Of a stretch of DNA of 64,000 nucleotides, positions 53,692 through 62,783 are shown piece after piece. Every line of letters starts with the position of its first letter. Positions within the stretch are counted from its first letter, which is position 1. Origin of the DNA: JAAFHB01 sp942493325 (GTDB lineage: Bacteria > Bacteroidota > Bacteroidia > Bacteroidales > Prolixibacteraceae); the NCBI GenBank assembly GCA_942493325.1, contig OW818689.1, forward strand, positions 2,046,001-2,110,000. Direction: 5' to 3'. The translations under genes and the position numbers were made by a program. The notes below the pieces were generated by a model. That model made no database searches. It worked only from the letters and a program-made list of their open reading frames with translations, and was not told where the DNA came from.

Positions 53692-54864
53692 ATGCGTTTT
53701 TTTATCCATGCTCTTTTAGTTCTTTTCCTGTTTCACACTTCAACAGGCTTAATTGCCCAGGAAATCTCCATTACCAATGGTCCCTATATCCAGGCTGTTG
53801 GTGAACATGAAGCAACCATCGTCTGGACGACAAACGCTGATGCAGTCTCCTGGGTTGAACTGGCCCCCGCGGGAACGAACAGCTTTTATGCGGAGGAGCA
53901 TCCATCCTATTATCAAACCTTGCACGGCAACCGGGTTGTCGGTAAACTGCACAAAATACGCATTCCAAACCTGGACAAAGCAAAGGAATACCGTTACAGA
54001 GTATTTTCAAAACAGGTATTGGAATATGAAGGACATCGGGTTCTCTATGGAAATATTGCATCCTCGAATGTATATTCACGAAAGGCGTTTCGTTTTAAAA
54101 CACTGGATAATCAAAAAGAGAAGATCACATTTTCTGTCGTAAACGATATACATGGCCATACCGATAGTCTACAGGCGTTGCTCAGCAATGTAAAATACGG
54201 GGAGACCGACCTGGTGTTTTTCAATGGCGATATGGTTTCATCCATGAATGATGAAAAACAGTTCTTCGACGGTTTTATGGCTGCCTCGGTAAAAATGTTC
54301 GCAAGTGAAGTTCCTGCCTTCTTTGCCCGGGGTAATCACGAAACACGCGGACCCTTCAGCGTGGCTTTTCCTGACTATTTCCCAACCAATACCGGAAAAC
54401 TATATTATGCATTCAGACAAGGACCTGTCTATTTTGTCGTACTCGATGGTGGCGAGGATAAACCCGATTCAGACATTGAATACTCAGGGTTAGCCCAATT
54501 CGATGCTTACCGGACCGAGCAGAAAGAGTGGCTGGAACAGGTGGTCAAAACCGATGAATTTAAATCGGCACCGTTTCGTGTAGTCGTACTGCATATTCCT
54601 CCGGTGGGCTCCGACTGGCACGGACCGCTGGATATCAACCGGAAAATCTTACCAGTTCTAAACCAGGCAGGAATAAGTGTAATGCTTTGCGGACATACTC
54701 ACCGGTATCAATACATTGAACCAAATGACGCACAACTTAAATTCCCAATCCTGATCAATTCGGTGAATACGGCACTCGAGATTAATGCCGATCAGCAAAA
54801 AATGGTTATCGAACGGAAAAATACAAAAGGGAAAGCTTTAGGGAGTTATCAATTCACAAAATAA
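53692..54864 (+). CDS. Calcineurin-like metallophosphoesterase (purple-acid-phosphatase type)
   Basis: A 390-residue exported protein with a Sec signal (TGLIAQ-E). A fibronectin-like N-terminal domain (ITNGPYIQAVGEHEATIVWTTN) as in purple acid phosphatases precedes the dinuclear metal phosphoesterase domain. The metal motifs are all present: NDIHGH (about 150), NGDMVS (about 178), RGNHET (about 213), HIPP (about 300) and CGHTHRY (about 332). It is 47 nt after the EEP gene. The two enzymes could work in sequence, diesterase then monoesterase, on a phosphorylated glycan or nucleotide; this is inference. Confidence 0.9.
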   Translation: MRFFIHALLVLFLFHTSTGLIAQEISITNGPYIQAVGEHEATIVWTTNADAVSWVELAPAGTNSFYAEEHPSYYQTLHGNRVVGKLHKIRIPNLDKAKEYRYRVFSKQVLEYEGHRVLYGNIASSNVYSRKAFRFKTLDNQKEKITFSVVNDIHGHTDSLQALLSNVKYGETDLVFFNGDMVSSMNDEKQFFDGFMAASVKMFASEVPAFFARGNHETRGPFSVAFPDYFPTNTGKLYYAFRQGPVYFVVLDGGEDKPDSDIEYSGLAQFDAYRTEQKEWLEQVVKTDEFKSAPFRVVVLHIPPVGSDWHGPLDINRKILPVLNQAGISVMLCGHTHRYQYIEPNDAQLKFPILINSVNTALEINADQQKMVIERKNTKGKALGSYQFTK

Positions 54865-54945
54865 GTATCGGGATTCAGGGGTAAATCAAGAAAAGAATAC
54901 GACTTTATTTCATTCCTATTACTTACCCGCAATTGACTCAAAACA

Positions 54946-54986
54946 AACAAGATGCTATGACCTGAAACCAGTCATAACATCTTGTT
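54946..54986. terminator. Bidirectional terminator between convergent genes
   Basis: A 16-nt arm (54946-54961) pairs with 54971-54986 in 15 of 16 positions over a 9-nt loop. T-rich sequence follows on both strands. It sits between the phosphoesterase gene (ends 54864, plus) and the DUF4965 gene (ends 55015, minus). Confidence 0.8.
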
Positions 54987-55014
54987 CGATTTTTAATCTT
55001 AGGAGCAGCACCTG

Positions 55015-57570
55015 TTATTTCACGGTTTTATTCTCCTGAAGCATTTTAATAAAGTATCCGCCAACCACCGAGCGTGCCTGGAAGCCAACCTGTTTGGCAT
55101 TTGTTGTCTCGTACCAGTCGGTCATGGGAACCCGGCTTATTGATTCGTTGAACGCCTTGTGCAGCGGATCGATGAATTTGCTGAAAGTCTCCTGATCTTT
55201 TGCAAGAGACGCAGTCCAGATAATCCAGTCAGATTTGGTATACGTGCGACGGTTATCCAGTGGCAATCCATATGTATTTTGCATGGTCAGGTAATATGCA
55301 ATTTCCTTCTGAGCAACTGCCGGATCGAATATATTTAAATCCAGTAGTTCATCCCAAACCAGATTGTATTTCTGACTCCACGTTCCGGGCTGGTCGAATG
55401 TAAGGCGGAAATGATCGCCGTCATTGGCCATTGTAACCCATTTGGCGGCCATTTCTTTTGCCTGAGAAGTGTATTTTTCCGCGATATCGGTTTTCCCTAA
55501 CATTGCGGCGAGCTTACCGTAACCGGCAATTCCCATAATCGCTTTCACCGAAAGGTTTGTATTGTGTGCAAAATGCCCGGCAAAGTCATCCGTACATAGC
55601 TGATTTTCAGGATCCAATCCATTTTGCAACAAATAGTCGGCCCAGATCGTTAATACATCCCAATGTTTTTGAGCATAATCGGCATTGCCTTCTGCCTGTG
55701 CGATGGCTGCAGTCAGAATGAGCATGTTTCCGCACTCTTCAACAGGCATATCTCCGCCGTAAGTCTGGCCATTGGCTAACGGATAAGTACCTACATCATG
55801 TGCTGCGAAGGGTTTAGTCCACTTTCCGCTTTCCGAAAAATAGAATATCGGTGTGAGCATCCCTTTTAACAGATCCGGATTGTAAATCAGGAACAACGGT
55901 GCGGAAGGATAGGTAACATCAACCGTACCGATAGACCCGTTGCTAAAGTTCTCCTTCGAGAGGAAAATTATATTTCCTTCCTTATCCTTGATGAGTTTAT
56001 GCGCAGCAATTGCCTGCCTATATGCCAGAACGCACAATTCAGCGTAGTTTTCACCACCTGCTTTAACCGCATCGTTCCAAAGCTGATTGTCGAATCCGGA
56101 ACAGGTTTCACGCAACGATTCAAATTCAGTTGAAGCGGCTTTTAAAGCATCGTCCATGGTAACCTTACCATCATTTTTCCACCAGGCCATCCTGTTTTCT
56201 CCAAAGTATTGAATGGCATATAAATCATCATACCCGATCATAATCTTCCCGGAGGAACCACCAGCTGCAACGTCACCCAATTTTTGTGCGCAAGCCATAA
56301 CAGGCATATTCTCAGTCATCCTGGAAACCATTTTTGAGTCATCGGGTGATGTAACAAAACCATTCGTGGCAAAACCTCTCTTGATGGATTCATAACCTCC
56401 ATGGGCATAACTCATATCAGGAGCATCATTACCGCACAGGTAAAAATATCCCCAGTCGATACGCCGGTCATCGCCCTTTTTGGCGAGCACATCCTGCTTT
56501 GTTGTTCCTGTCCTGAAATAAGTCAGCCCTTCGGTTTTTCCCTTTTCAATTGAAACTTCCTGCGAAATTCGGTCAACAGCCCATTCCGGAGTTGCCTCAA
56601 AGTAAATCTGAACATCGTGCTTCTTTCCGTCGGTGGATTTAACTTCATAACTGATATAATTCACAGGGCGTGAGAGTACATCCGGATTTTGAAGTAAAAG
56701 GGGTGAAATAAATGTAAGAGCCAGATCAACTGCACCACAGGTAAATTCATAATGCGTTTGGGTAGCCGAAAGTGACACCGATTTCTGGATAGCGGCATTT
56801 GCAAATACTGCCGACTCTGCACTCTCCTGGAAGATGCCGAAATCGACATAACCTCCACCGGTACGGTTATGACAATGGGCGGCAATTACATTCCTTCCGC
56901 CTTTGATCAGCAACTTCTGCAATTCACCGTCCAAAGGAAGCACTACATTGTTTTTCCATGAATATTCGGTGGCCACAAGTTTCTCACCATTCAGATATAG
57001 TTCGAAGATATCGTCGTGTGAATAAATAAGGTAGGCAGGTGCATCAGTTAAAGTTGAATCGATAGTAAATTCGCGGCGCACCCAGATATCTTTCGTATCC
57101 CAGGGGGTGGCCAGATCGGGCATCCCGTCTGTACCAAATGCACCTTTGCCTGCACTCCATTTTGAGGCATCAAAACCGGGCTTTTCCCAGCCACTGGCAG
57201 GCTCTTTGAGTTGATAAACGCCATCCCATGCTCCCTGGCCGGCCATCGGCAAAATAGTTTTCCGGGGCAGTTCTTCCTTGCCCATAAAACGGTATACTTC
57301 TCCGTCAACACGCAATACCCCGATTAAACCCTGACGTTTACCTGTCCAGTGACGGACTGCATCGTCGTACAAATGATCGGTTTCTGACCATGCGCACATG
57401 TAAGGATCGATGGTAATTAACGGATAGGCAGGTGCACGCATGTTCTTGGTTACGGTTACCGGCATTTGTTTCGTTTCTCCACAGGAAGAAAACAGAAACA
57501 TATTCAGGATCAACAGGTAAAAAAGGGCTTTCGAATTGAAAATCGCCCGGCGAAAAGTATAATTCATCAT
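55015..57570 (-). CDS. DUF4965/DUF1793 glutaminase-like lipoprotein with jelly-roll insert
   Basis: An 851-residue lipoprotein (FLFSSC, Cys30). The layout is DUF4964 (APAYPLITIDPYMCAWSETD) at the N-terminus, an inserted galactose-binding jelly-roll (about 110-250: VRREFTIDSTLTDAPAYLIYS, GGRNVIAAHCHNRTGGG), DUF5127, then the DUF4965/DUF1793 (alpha/alpha) barrel (KENFSNGSIGTVDVTYPSAPLF, CTDDFAGHFAHNTNLSVKAI). The founding members were called fungal glutaminase A, but the barrel is GH-like and Bacteroidota members lie in glycan loci, so carbohydrate hydrolysis is more likely. It is the last gene of the minus-strand operon. Confidence 0.88.
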   Translation of the reverse strand: MMNYTFRRAIFNSKALFYLLILNMFLFSSCGETKQMPVTVTKNMRAPAYPLITIDPYMCAWSETDHLYDDAVRHWTGKRQGLIGVLRVDGEVYRFMGKEELPRKTILPMAGQGAWDGVYQLKEPASGWEKPGFDASKWSAGKGAFGTDGMPDLATPWDTKDIWVRREFTIDSTLTDAPAYLIYSHDDIFELYLNGEKLVATEYSWKNNVVLPLDGELQKLLIKGGRNVIAAHCHNRTGGGYVDFGIFQESAESAVFANAAIQKSVSLSATQTHYEFTCGAVDLALTFISPLLLQNPDVLSRPVNYISYEVKSTDGKKHDVQIYFEATPEWAVDRISQEVSIEKGKTEGLTYFRTGTTKQDVLAKKGDDRRIDWGYFYLCGNDAPDMSYAHGGYESIKRGFATNGFVTSPDDSKMVSRMTENMPVMACAQKLGDVAAGGSSGKIMIGYDDLYAIQYFGENRMAWWKNDGKVTMDDALKAASTEFESLRETCSGFDNQLWNDAVKAGGENYAELCVLAYRQAIAAHKLIKDKEGNIIFLSKENFSNGSIGTVDVTYPSAPLFLIYNPDLLKGMLTPIFYFSESGKWTKPFAAHDVGTYPLANGQTYGGDMPVEECGNMLILTAAIAQAEGNADYAQKHWDVLTIWADYLLQNGLDPENQLCTDDFAGHFAHNTNLSVKAIMGIAGYGKLAAMLGKTDIAEKYTSQAKEMAAKWVTMANDGDHFRLTFDQPGTWSQKYNLVWDELLDLNIFDPAVAQKEIAYYLTMQNTYGLPLDNRRTYTKSDWIIWTASLAKDQETFSKFIDPLHKAFNESISRVPMTDWYETTNAKQVGFQARSVVGGYFIKMLQENKTVK

Positions 57571-57655
57571 TTAAATATTTTATTGGTCTAAAAGTACACT
57601 ATTGTTAACAATAATTGCTCCTGACGGAAGATAAAACCATTCTAAATTTATAACA

Positions 57656-57801
57656 TTGAGTCCACTCCGAAAAGTCTGAGTTCATTGATTTTCAACTTCT
57701 TTACCCCTGACCCCTAAAGGGGAACCCGTTGATAATCAATAAACTATTCAAAGTCCCGTTTACGGGATTCAGGAATTTTTGACTTTTCGGAGTAGACTCA
57801 A
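57656..57801. repeat. Nested inverted-repeat element inside the minus-strand operon
   Basis: Outer arms of 21 nt (57656-57676 and 57781-57801) match in 20 of 21 positions. The single mismatch would be a G-U pair in minus-strand RNA. Inside are a 13-nt arm pair (57684-57696 with 57728-57740, 12 of 13), a CCCCT/AGGGG hairpin (57711-57722) and a perfect TCCCGT/ACGGGA hairpin (57754-57767). The result is a branched, cloverleaf-like fold of 146 nt between two co-oriented genes. It could be a small inverted-repeat mobile element (MITE-like), an RNA processing site or an attenuator. Confidence 0.65.
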
Positions 57802-57815
57802 CATGGGGAAGAAAT

Positions 57816-59837
57816 CTAGGGTATGATTTCCAGGATCGAATGAATCGGAAGATTCGGAACGGTTACTTTCGATATGCCGTTCATATAATCGAATTTCATC
57901 ACCTTACCTTCGGGTTGCAGTTTTATTGCTGCCGGTTTTTTGCCAGTATTAATGCTTACCCGGAGGTTCTGCAGCGGAGGTACTTCATCATACCCAAGCG
58001 CGGCCTGGTTGGTATGCTCTCCTGCCACATTGATCAGATTTACGTACATCTTATCCTTTAACCGGTTCACAGCAACATGGACCAGATGCGATCCGCTGAC
58101 CCTAACCATCCCGGCCGGAAAAAGTTCTGTGATACGATCACTTATAAAATCCCTTAGAACAGGAGATTTATACTCAGTGTACCCGGAAGCCGCATTAAAA
58201 TAAATCCCTGCAATCTTCCCTTTACCAAAATTGCCTACAGAAGCAGCAATGATTTTTCCTTTTGATCTGAAATCATCCGTGTCGTAAAAATTAGCTACAG
58301 GTATTGTTCCCGGCAGTAATTCAACGGAATTCAATACCGAACGGATGGCACCGATTTTACCTGAAGTGGCAATAAAAGTATTATTGACAGCCACTTCCTC
58401 TGATGATTTGATTCCCAGTTCCTTTTCAAATAACTTTGTGGTTGCTGCGCCAATGATCAGTAGATTACCACCATCTTTCACATAGCTTTTCAGTTCGACA
58501 ATGAAATCGGGTTCAAGAAAGTTACATTCAGGAATAATAATCAGCGGATATTGTGACATCTTACTCTTAAGATGATGCTCCATTAAAATCTCAACCGGAT
58601 GTTGTCCGTCCAGCACCAGGTTCATTGCACCCTGAAGCATTGCTGTTGGATTGGCAAATGGCCGGAACGAATTCTTATAAACAGCAGCGGTCGGATAAAG
58701 TAATGCGATTTGTGGAACGGGAGTTGCCTTATGACAGAACTGTTGCCGGTCGCGGCAGAACTTTGCCACCTCCGCGAGGGTTGTTTCGAGCCAGGGCTTC
58801 AAAGACAGGTCGCGGTTCTGTTGATAATAAACCTGCACACCACCGCCCATTGCCATACTCTGGGCAGCTTCCTGTTCGAGCTGAACGGCTGATTTATTCG
58901 TTCGTGGCATAATACCTTCATTGAGAAAGTTCCACGAGAAACCCCAGGCCATCAGATCCCATGGTTTTCCCTGCGGCGCTATGCACCTGGCTTCAAATGC
59001 CGATTGGTATACTCCGTTTTGCGGAGTCAGGTCACCCGAAAGAAAGTCTACACCGATAGTTACCTTCTCAGGCATCATTGATGAATATGACCAGTTACTT
59101 GTAATCTGAAAGGCCGGATTATACTGATGAATGGCATCGATATATTTCTTTAGATATTCACGGAATAAACTGCGTGTATAGGAATTAAATTCAGGAAAAT
59201 GTTTATCTGAAGGACTTTTGGGTATCTCTGTAATTCCGGTTTCTTTGGTAAATCGTTCAATTGAAGCCTTGCCATAATCGCGTTCCACAGCCCAGTTATC
59301 TCCATCTATCCATGCTCCGTCGGCCCTGTAGTCACTTAGTTCTTTAAGCTGCGGGATAAGGTAAGTATCGAGGTAGGGACTAAAAAAGGATACTTTCTGT
59401 TTGCTTTTCTCGCCTTTGGCATTAAGCACCGCCCAGTCGGGGTGCTCCTGGACTACTCTATTGTCCCACACTCCCGAAAAGTGCAAATAAAGGGCCACAT
59501 TATTTTTTTCGGTTACTTCCCGAAATAGTTTGAGCGGATCTTTTTCAAACCCTTTCACCGGGAAACCGACCTTTGTCGGATAGCTCGAAATACCCGGATG
59601 ACCTTTACAATCGATCTGAATAAAATCAGGCCGAACTTTAGCCAGGAAAGTATCGATCATTGCCGCTGTCAGCGTTCTGCCTGCATCGGTGATGTCTTTA
59701 CTTGCGTGCAGGTCGAAGTGAACCCCAAAAAAGCTGTCCGCTCTTTTAAGTTTCACAGCTGGTTTTCCACTTTGGGCCATCGTCATCATGCCAGTAATAG
59801 TAAGCAGGATAACAAAGGTGAATTTCATGCTGTTCAT
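57816..59837 (-). CDS. GHL6-like putative glycoside hydrolase with trimerisation-type domain
   Basis: A 673-residue exported protein (signal TMAQ-S, about residue 22). The TIM barrel starts FFGVHFDLHASKDITDAG and includes VRPDFIQIDCKGHPG, NVALYLHFSGVWDNRVVQEHPDWAV and the acidic YRADGAWIDGDNWAVERD. The second domain (about 400-540: QIALLYPTAAVYKNSFRPF, YVKDGGNLLIIGAATTKLF) is like the beta-galactosidase trimerisation domain. The layout equals that of the protein at 35674-37842 though the sequences are only distantly similar. Substrate unknown. It lies 27 nt after the apiosidase-like gene. Confidence 0.75.
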   Translation of the reverse strand: MNSMKFTFVILLTITGMMTMAQSGKPAVKLKRADSFFGVHFDLHASKDITDAGRTLTAAMIDTFLAKVRPDFIQIDCKGHPGISSYPTKVGFPVKGFEKDPLKLFREVTEKNNVALYLHFSGVWDNRVVQEHPDWAVLNAKGEKSKQKVSFFSPYLDTYLIPQLKELSDYRADGAWIDGDNWAVERDYGKASIERFTKETGITEIPKSPSDKHFPEFNSYTRSLFREYLKKYIDAIHQYNPAFQITSNWSYSSMMPEKVTIGVDFLSGDLTPQNGVYQSAFEARCIAPQGKPWDLMAWGFSWNFLNEGIMPRTNKSAVQLEQEAAQSMAMGGGVQVYYQQNRDLSLKPWLETTLAEVAKFCRDRQQFCHKATPVPQIALLYPTAAVYKNSFRPFANPTAMLQGAMNLVLDGQHPVEILMEHHLKSKMSQYPLIIIPECNFLEPDFIVELKSYVKDGGNLLIIGAATTKLFEKELGIKSSEEVAVNNTFIATSGKIGAIRSVLNSVELLPGTIPVANFYDTDDFRSKGKIIAASVGNFGKGKIAGIYFNAASGYTEYKSPVLRDFISDRITELFPAGMVRVSGSHLVHVAVNRLKDKMYVNLINVAGEHTNQAALGYDEVPPLQNLRVSINTGKKPAAIKLQPEGKVMKFDYMNGISKVTVPNLPIHSILEIIP

Positions 59838-59864
59838 ATTTGGAATTTTAAGGAAATTGATAAT

Positions 59865-61553
59865 TTATTTCTTTTTCAAAATCAGCAGCATATCATTTTC
59901 AAAATTCTGTTCAACTTCAATTGTACCGCTTTTAAACGTCACAGGTTCAGCAACACCAGTCTTTTTTTTGCCAGGATTGGCGATCAGCTCAATTGCAGGC
60001 GTCCGGGTAGGTTTTGCCCGGGAATATTCATTGGTTACCGGATTAAACCATTGTGCTTCATAAACAAATCCTTCAGAATTAAATAGTTGGATGGTTGCCT
60101 TTGCCGGAATATAAACCAGAACTTCTGAATGATCGTCTTTCTTCAGTACCGATATCCATTGACTGAAGACCGAATTGCCCGGTTGTTTTGCAAGCATTTC
60201 GTTGGCCGGGAAAAATCGCCACCATTCGAATTGCCCGATAAATTTGGCCAGGTAGCCCATTTGTATACTGCCCGGCAAATCGAGACTCTTTCTCCAGGTC
60301 GAAGTTCCGGGAGCGTCGCTGTGGTTCAGGATTGATTCGCCCTCACGTAACCAGGGCCATATGCCATTTGCCCCATAGGTAAGTCCCGCAACAGGCGTTG
60401 CAAACAAGCTCCAGTAAGAGGCATTGCGCACATCTTTGGCGGTAATCCGGGATCCAATTTCTTCATAGTTAGGTTCCATATTAATATATGGCATAGGTTT
60501 CAGGTTACTCCACATTTTCGACATAGGCCCCTTATTGATCCAGTTGACCGTTCCTTCGCCATTGCTGTGTGACGACTGGTATCCCATCAGACTAAACCAT
60601 TTCTCCGACGCGAATAATTCGCCTATCCATGATGAACCGTGAGGATGTAAGGTGACAGGTGCATGATCGGTATCATTGAAGACCCGACGCCCTATTTCCT
60701 TCCATTTTACCTCCTGATCGTCGTAATATTTACCATCACCGCCCAATGTCCAGACGACCTGGTTCCCCTGGTAACGTGCCACAATATATTTAGCCAGGAT
60801 TACCGCTTCTTCAAGCGGCAAAGTATACCCGGGACTCAGGTGACGACCTTTCCCATTAGGCAAAGCCCACAAAATCACCGGAGAAACAACCAGTCCTTTT
60901 GCATTTGCTTCATCAATTTTCCGGTCCATTCGTTTGAAAAATTCCGGATTGATCTGAATATGACCCGTACCTTCGATTGCGGTGAGTCCTTCTGCATTCT
61001 TATCACAACCCCTCCATTCGGTAGTGACCAGCTGGATGACATTGTAGTTGTTTTTCACCCGGTGATTTAAGTAATATTCCCATTCCTCACCGGTTGATTT
61101 TAAAGCGCCATTCCAGGCGGTACAAGCGAGCCAGAAAAAAGGAGTTCCGTCATTATAAGCCAGGTAATATTTCCCGACCGGATGCATCAGGGAGCCTTTT
61201 TGAAATATAGCTTCACTGCGGCTGTTGTTTTTACATTCGAATGTTCCCTGCAGCGCGTGCAGTCCCTCATTTTTATTGTCCGTACACTGGCTTTTCCAGC
61301 TCCAGGCTCCTTGTTCATCGGGACAAAAGCGTGCCTTCCACGTTGTGCCGCCATCCCAGAAACCACGGACAATCCTTTCTCTTCCCGAAGGGGCAGTAAA
61401 TGTTATTTTGAAGTCTTTCACATCGTACACAGGGTCAGTATATGATTTACCGCTTTTAAAATTAAGCTCATATTTCATCCACTGAGTGGCATCTTCGGCG
61501 GATAACATGCTGTTAAAGACCAATACGAATAAAATGCTTGATATAATTTTCAT
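59865..61553 (-). CDS. DUF5060/DUF4038 apiosidase-like glycoside hydrolase
   Basis: A 562-residue exported protein. Signal peptide to about residue 19, then the DUF5060 Ig-like domain (about 25-105: IVRGFWDGGTTWKARFCPDE, GAWSWKSQC), the DUF4038 TIM barrel (about 120-450: YLAYNDGTPFFWLACTAWN, VIQLVTTEWRGCDKN, VVWTLGGDGKYYDD) and a C-terminal beta-domain (AQWFNPVTNEYSRA). This is the architecture of the GH140 apiosidase relatives, which also include enzymes with other specificities. It lies 18 nt downstream of the nucleoside-hydrolase-like gene. Confidence 0.85.
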   Translation of the reverse strand: MKIISSILFVLVFNSMLSAEDATQWMKYELNFKSGKSYTDPVYDVKDFKITFTAPSGRERIVRGFWDGGTTWKARFCPDEQGAWSWKSQCTDNKNEGLHALQGTFECKNNSRSEAIFQKGSLMHPVGKYYLAYNDGTPFFWLACTAWNGALKSTGEEWEYYLNHRVKNNYNVIQLVTTEWRGCDKNAEGLTAIEGTGHIQINPEFFKRMDRKIDEANAKGLVVSPVILWALPNGKGRHLSPGYTLPLEEAVILAKYIVARYQGNQVVWTLGGDGKYYDDQEVKWKEIGRRVFNDTDHAPVTLHPHGSSWIGELFASEKWFSLMGYQSSHSNGEGTVNWINKGPMSKMWSNLKPMPYINMEPNYEEIGSRITAKDVRNASYWSLFATPVAGLTYGANGIWPWLREGESILNHSDAPGTSTWRKSLDLPGSIQMGYLAKFIGQFEWWRFFPANEMLAKQPGNSVFSQWISVLKKDDHSEVLVYIPAKATIQLFNSEGFVYEAQWFNPVTNEYSRAKPTRTPAIELIANPGKKKTGVAEPVTFKSGTIEVEQNFENDMLLILKKK

Positions 61554-61571
61554 TTGAATCAGATTTTTTAT

Positions 61572-62597
61572 TTACAGACCTATAATCAAATCTTCAATAT
61601 ATGCTTCAATTTCATGCAATTTTTCAGGCTGTTTGACAATAAGATACCTGTGAATACCCAGGGAATCATTTCTCCAGCTATTACTGCCGTCTTCAGCAAC
61701 TTCACACCGGCCGGTTTCACTGCATGAAAAGAACCGTCTGCCTTTATCGGTTAATTGTAACACTGCGAGCTGATCCCAGCTTGAACGCCCGGCAAACTGA
61801 TTATATAATTCATAAGCCCGGTAAACCGGATGCCCGGGATTCAGCCTGTTCTTAAGATTAAGACCTCCTGTCATAACCGCCTTCCCTGCCTCCCATCCGC
61901 AGAAGAGGACCTCTTTCTTCCAATTCTCCAGGCAATAAACGGTTGAGGCCGGATCGGGCCGGTAAAAATTAGCCTCTTTTCCTGAGGGGAACTGCCCGCC
62001 CATACAAATCCACCCGGATGTTTTGTTCGCAGCCAGTTGTTTTCCATTCAACGGAGACAGCTGATCGGAAGAAGATTGAAGCAGCTTTTGTAAACTGCTC
62101 AGATGTCCTATTGTGATGATCGTTACCGATCCGTCGGGACTTTGAGCCAATAATCTCCGGTAAAGTATGGTTGATTCTTCTGCCTCCGACCATATGGCTA
62201 TCTTTGCCGGAAATTCCTTTACGATGGATTTTGTATACCGCGAATGATTCGATAAAGAAGACTGTCCCATTAAAAAGCCAACCGGAATATCGGGGCAACC
62301 GTAGAAAGTATTAATCGCACTGACGCAGGAAGCCGCATAAGGGTCATCACTTGTGGTGATCACGCCCAACAATTCAATGACACCTTTTTTATGAAGATTC
62401 AGTAACATGGCCAAGGCTCCGGCATCATCGACGTCGGAATCAATATCGGCATCAAGTATTACTTTTGGTATTGCAACCTTTGTTTTGAAAGAAGATGAAG
62501 CGCTGCAATGTAAGGCAGAAATCAGCAAAAACAATCCCAGTACACCTAAACGGATAGTAGAATTGATTATTTTCAAACATAGGTCTTGCACATTCAT
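61572..62597 (-). CDS. Exported nucleoside-hydrolase-like protein
   Basis: A 341-residue protein with an N-terminal hydrophobic export signal (LGVLGLFLLISALHC). The calcium-binding motif of inosine/uridine-preferring nucleoside hydrolases is in VILDADIDSDVDDAGALAML (Asp49-Asp58 region). ELLGVITTSDDP and IGHLSSLQKLLQS also fit the fold. Cytosolic homologues cleave N-ribosyl bonds. This one is exported and heads an operon of glycosidase-like genes, so it may cleave an N- or O-glycosidic bond of a pentose. It probably starts the transcription unit of four genes down to 55015. Confidence 0.88.
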   Translation of the reverse strand: MNVQDLCLKIINSTIRLGVLGLFLLISALHCSASSSFKTKVAIPKVILDADIDSDVDDAGALAMLLNLHKKGVIELLGVITTSDDPYAASCVSAINTFYGCPDIPVGFLMGQSSLSNHSRYTKSIVKEFPAKIAIWSEAEESTILYRRLLAQSPDGSVTIITIGHLSSLQKLLQSSSDQLSPLNGKQLAANKTSGWICMGGQFPSGKEANFYRPDPASTVYCLENWKKEVLFCGWEAGKAVMTGGLNLKNRLNPGHPVYRAYELYNQFAGRSSWDQLAVLQLTDKGRRFFSCSETGRCEVAEDGSNSWRNDSLGIHRYLIVKQPEKLHEIEAYIEDLIIGL

Positions 62598-62619
62598 TCA
62601 AGGATAGTTATTGTAAGGG

Positions 62620-62627
62620 CAAAAATA
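62620..62627 (-). promoter_or_regulatory. -7 box for the nucleoside-hydrolase operon
   Basis: The minus strand reads TATTTTTG (TAnnTTTG) 23 nt upstream of the start codon. The -33 element is not well placed. Confidence 0.4.
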
Positions 62628-62699
62628 GTGATTATTCCTTTCCAAATCGTGAAGCTCAGAAAACGGGAAATCATCTAAATTCCTGTTATGTATGCAATT

Positions 62700-62765
62700 T
62701 ATTCGCAGTATATTGCGAATATATTGCATTTTATTCGCAGTATATAAAGAATATTTGTAATTTTG
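62700..62765 (+). promoter_or_regulatory. Promoter/operator of the right-hand ATPase gene
   Basis: A -7 box TAATTTTG lies at 62758-62765, 18 nt before the start codon. Upstream, TTATTCGCAGTATAT occurs twice about 32 nt apart (near 62699 and 62731), and ATTCGC...GCGAAT forms an inverted repeat (62701-62720). The repeats look like regulator half-sites. Confidence 0.45.
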
Positions 62766-62783
62766 AATTAAATAGTCTGTATT

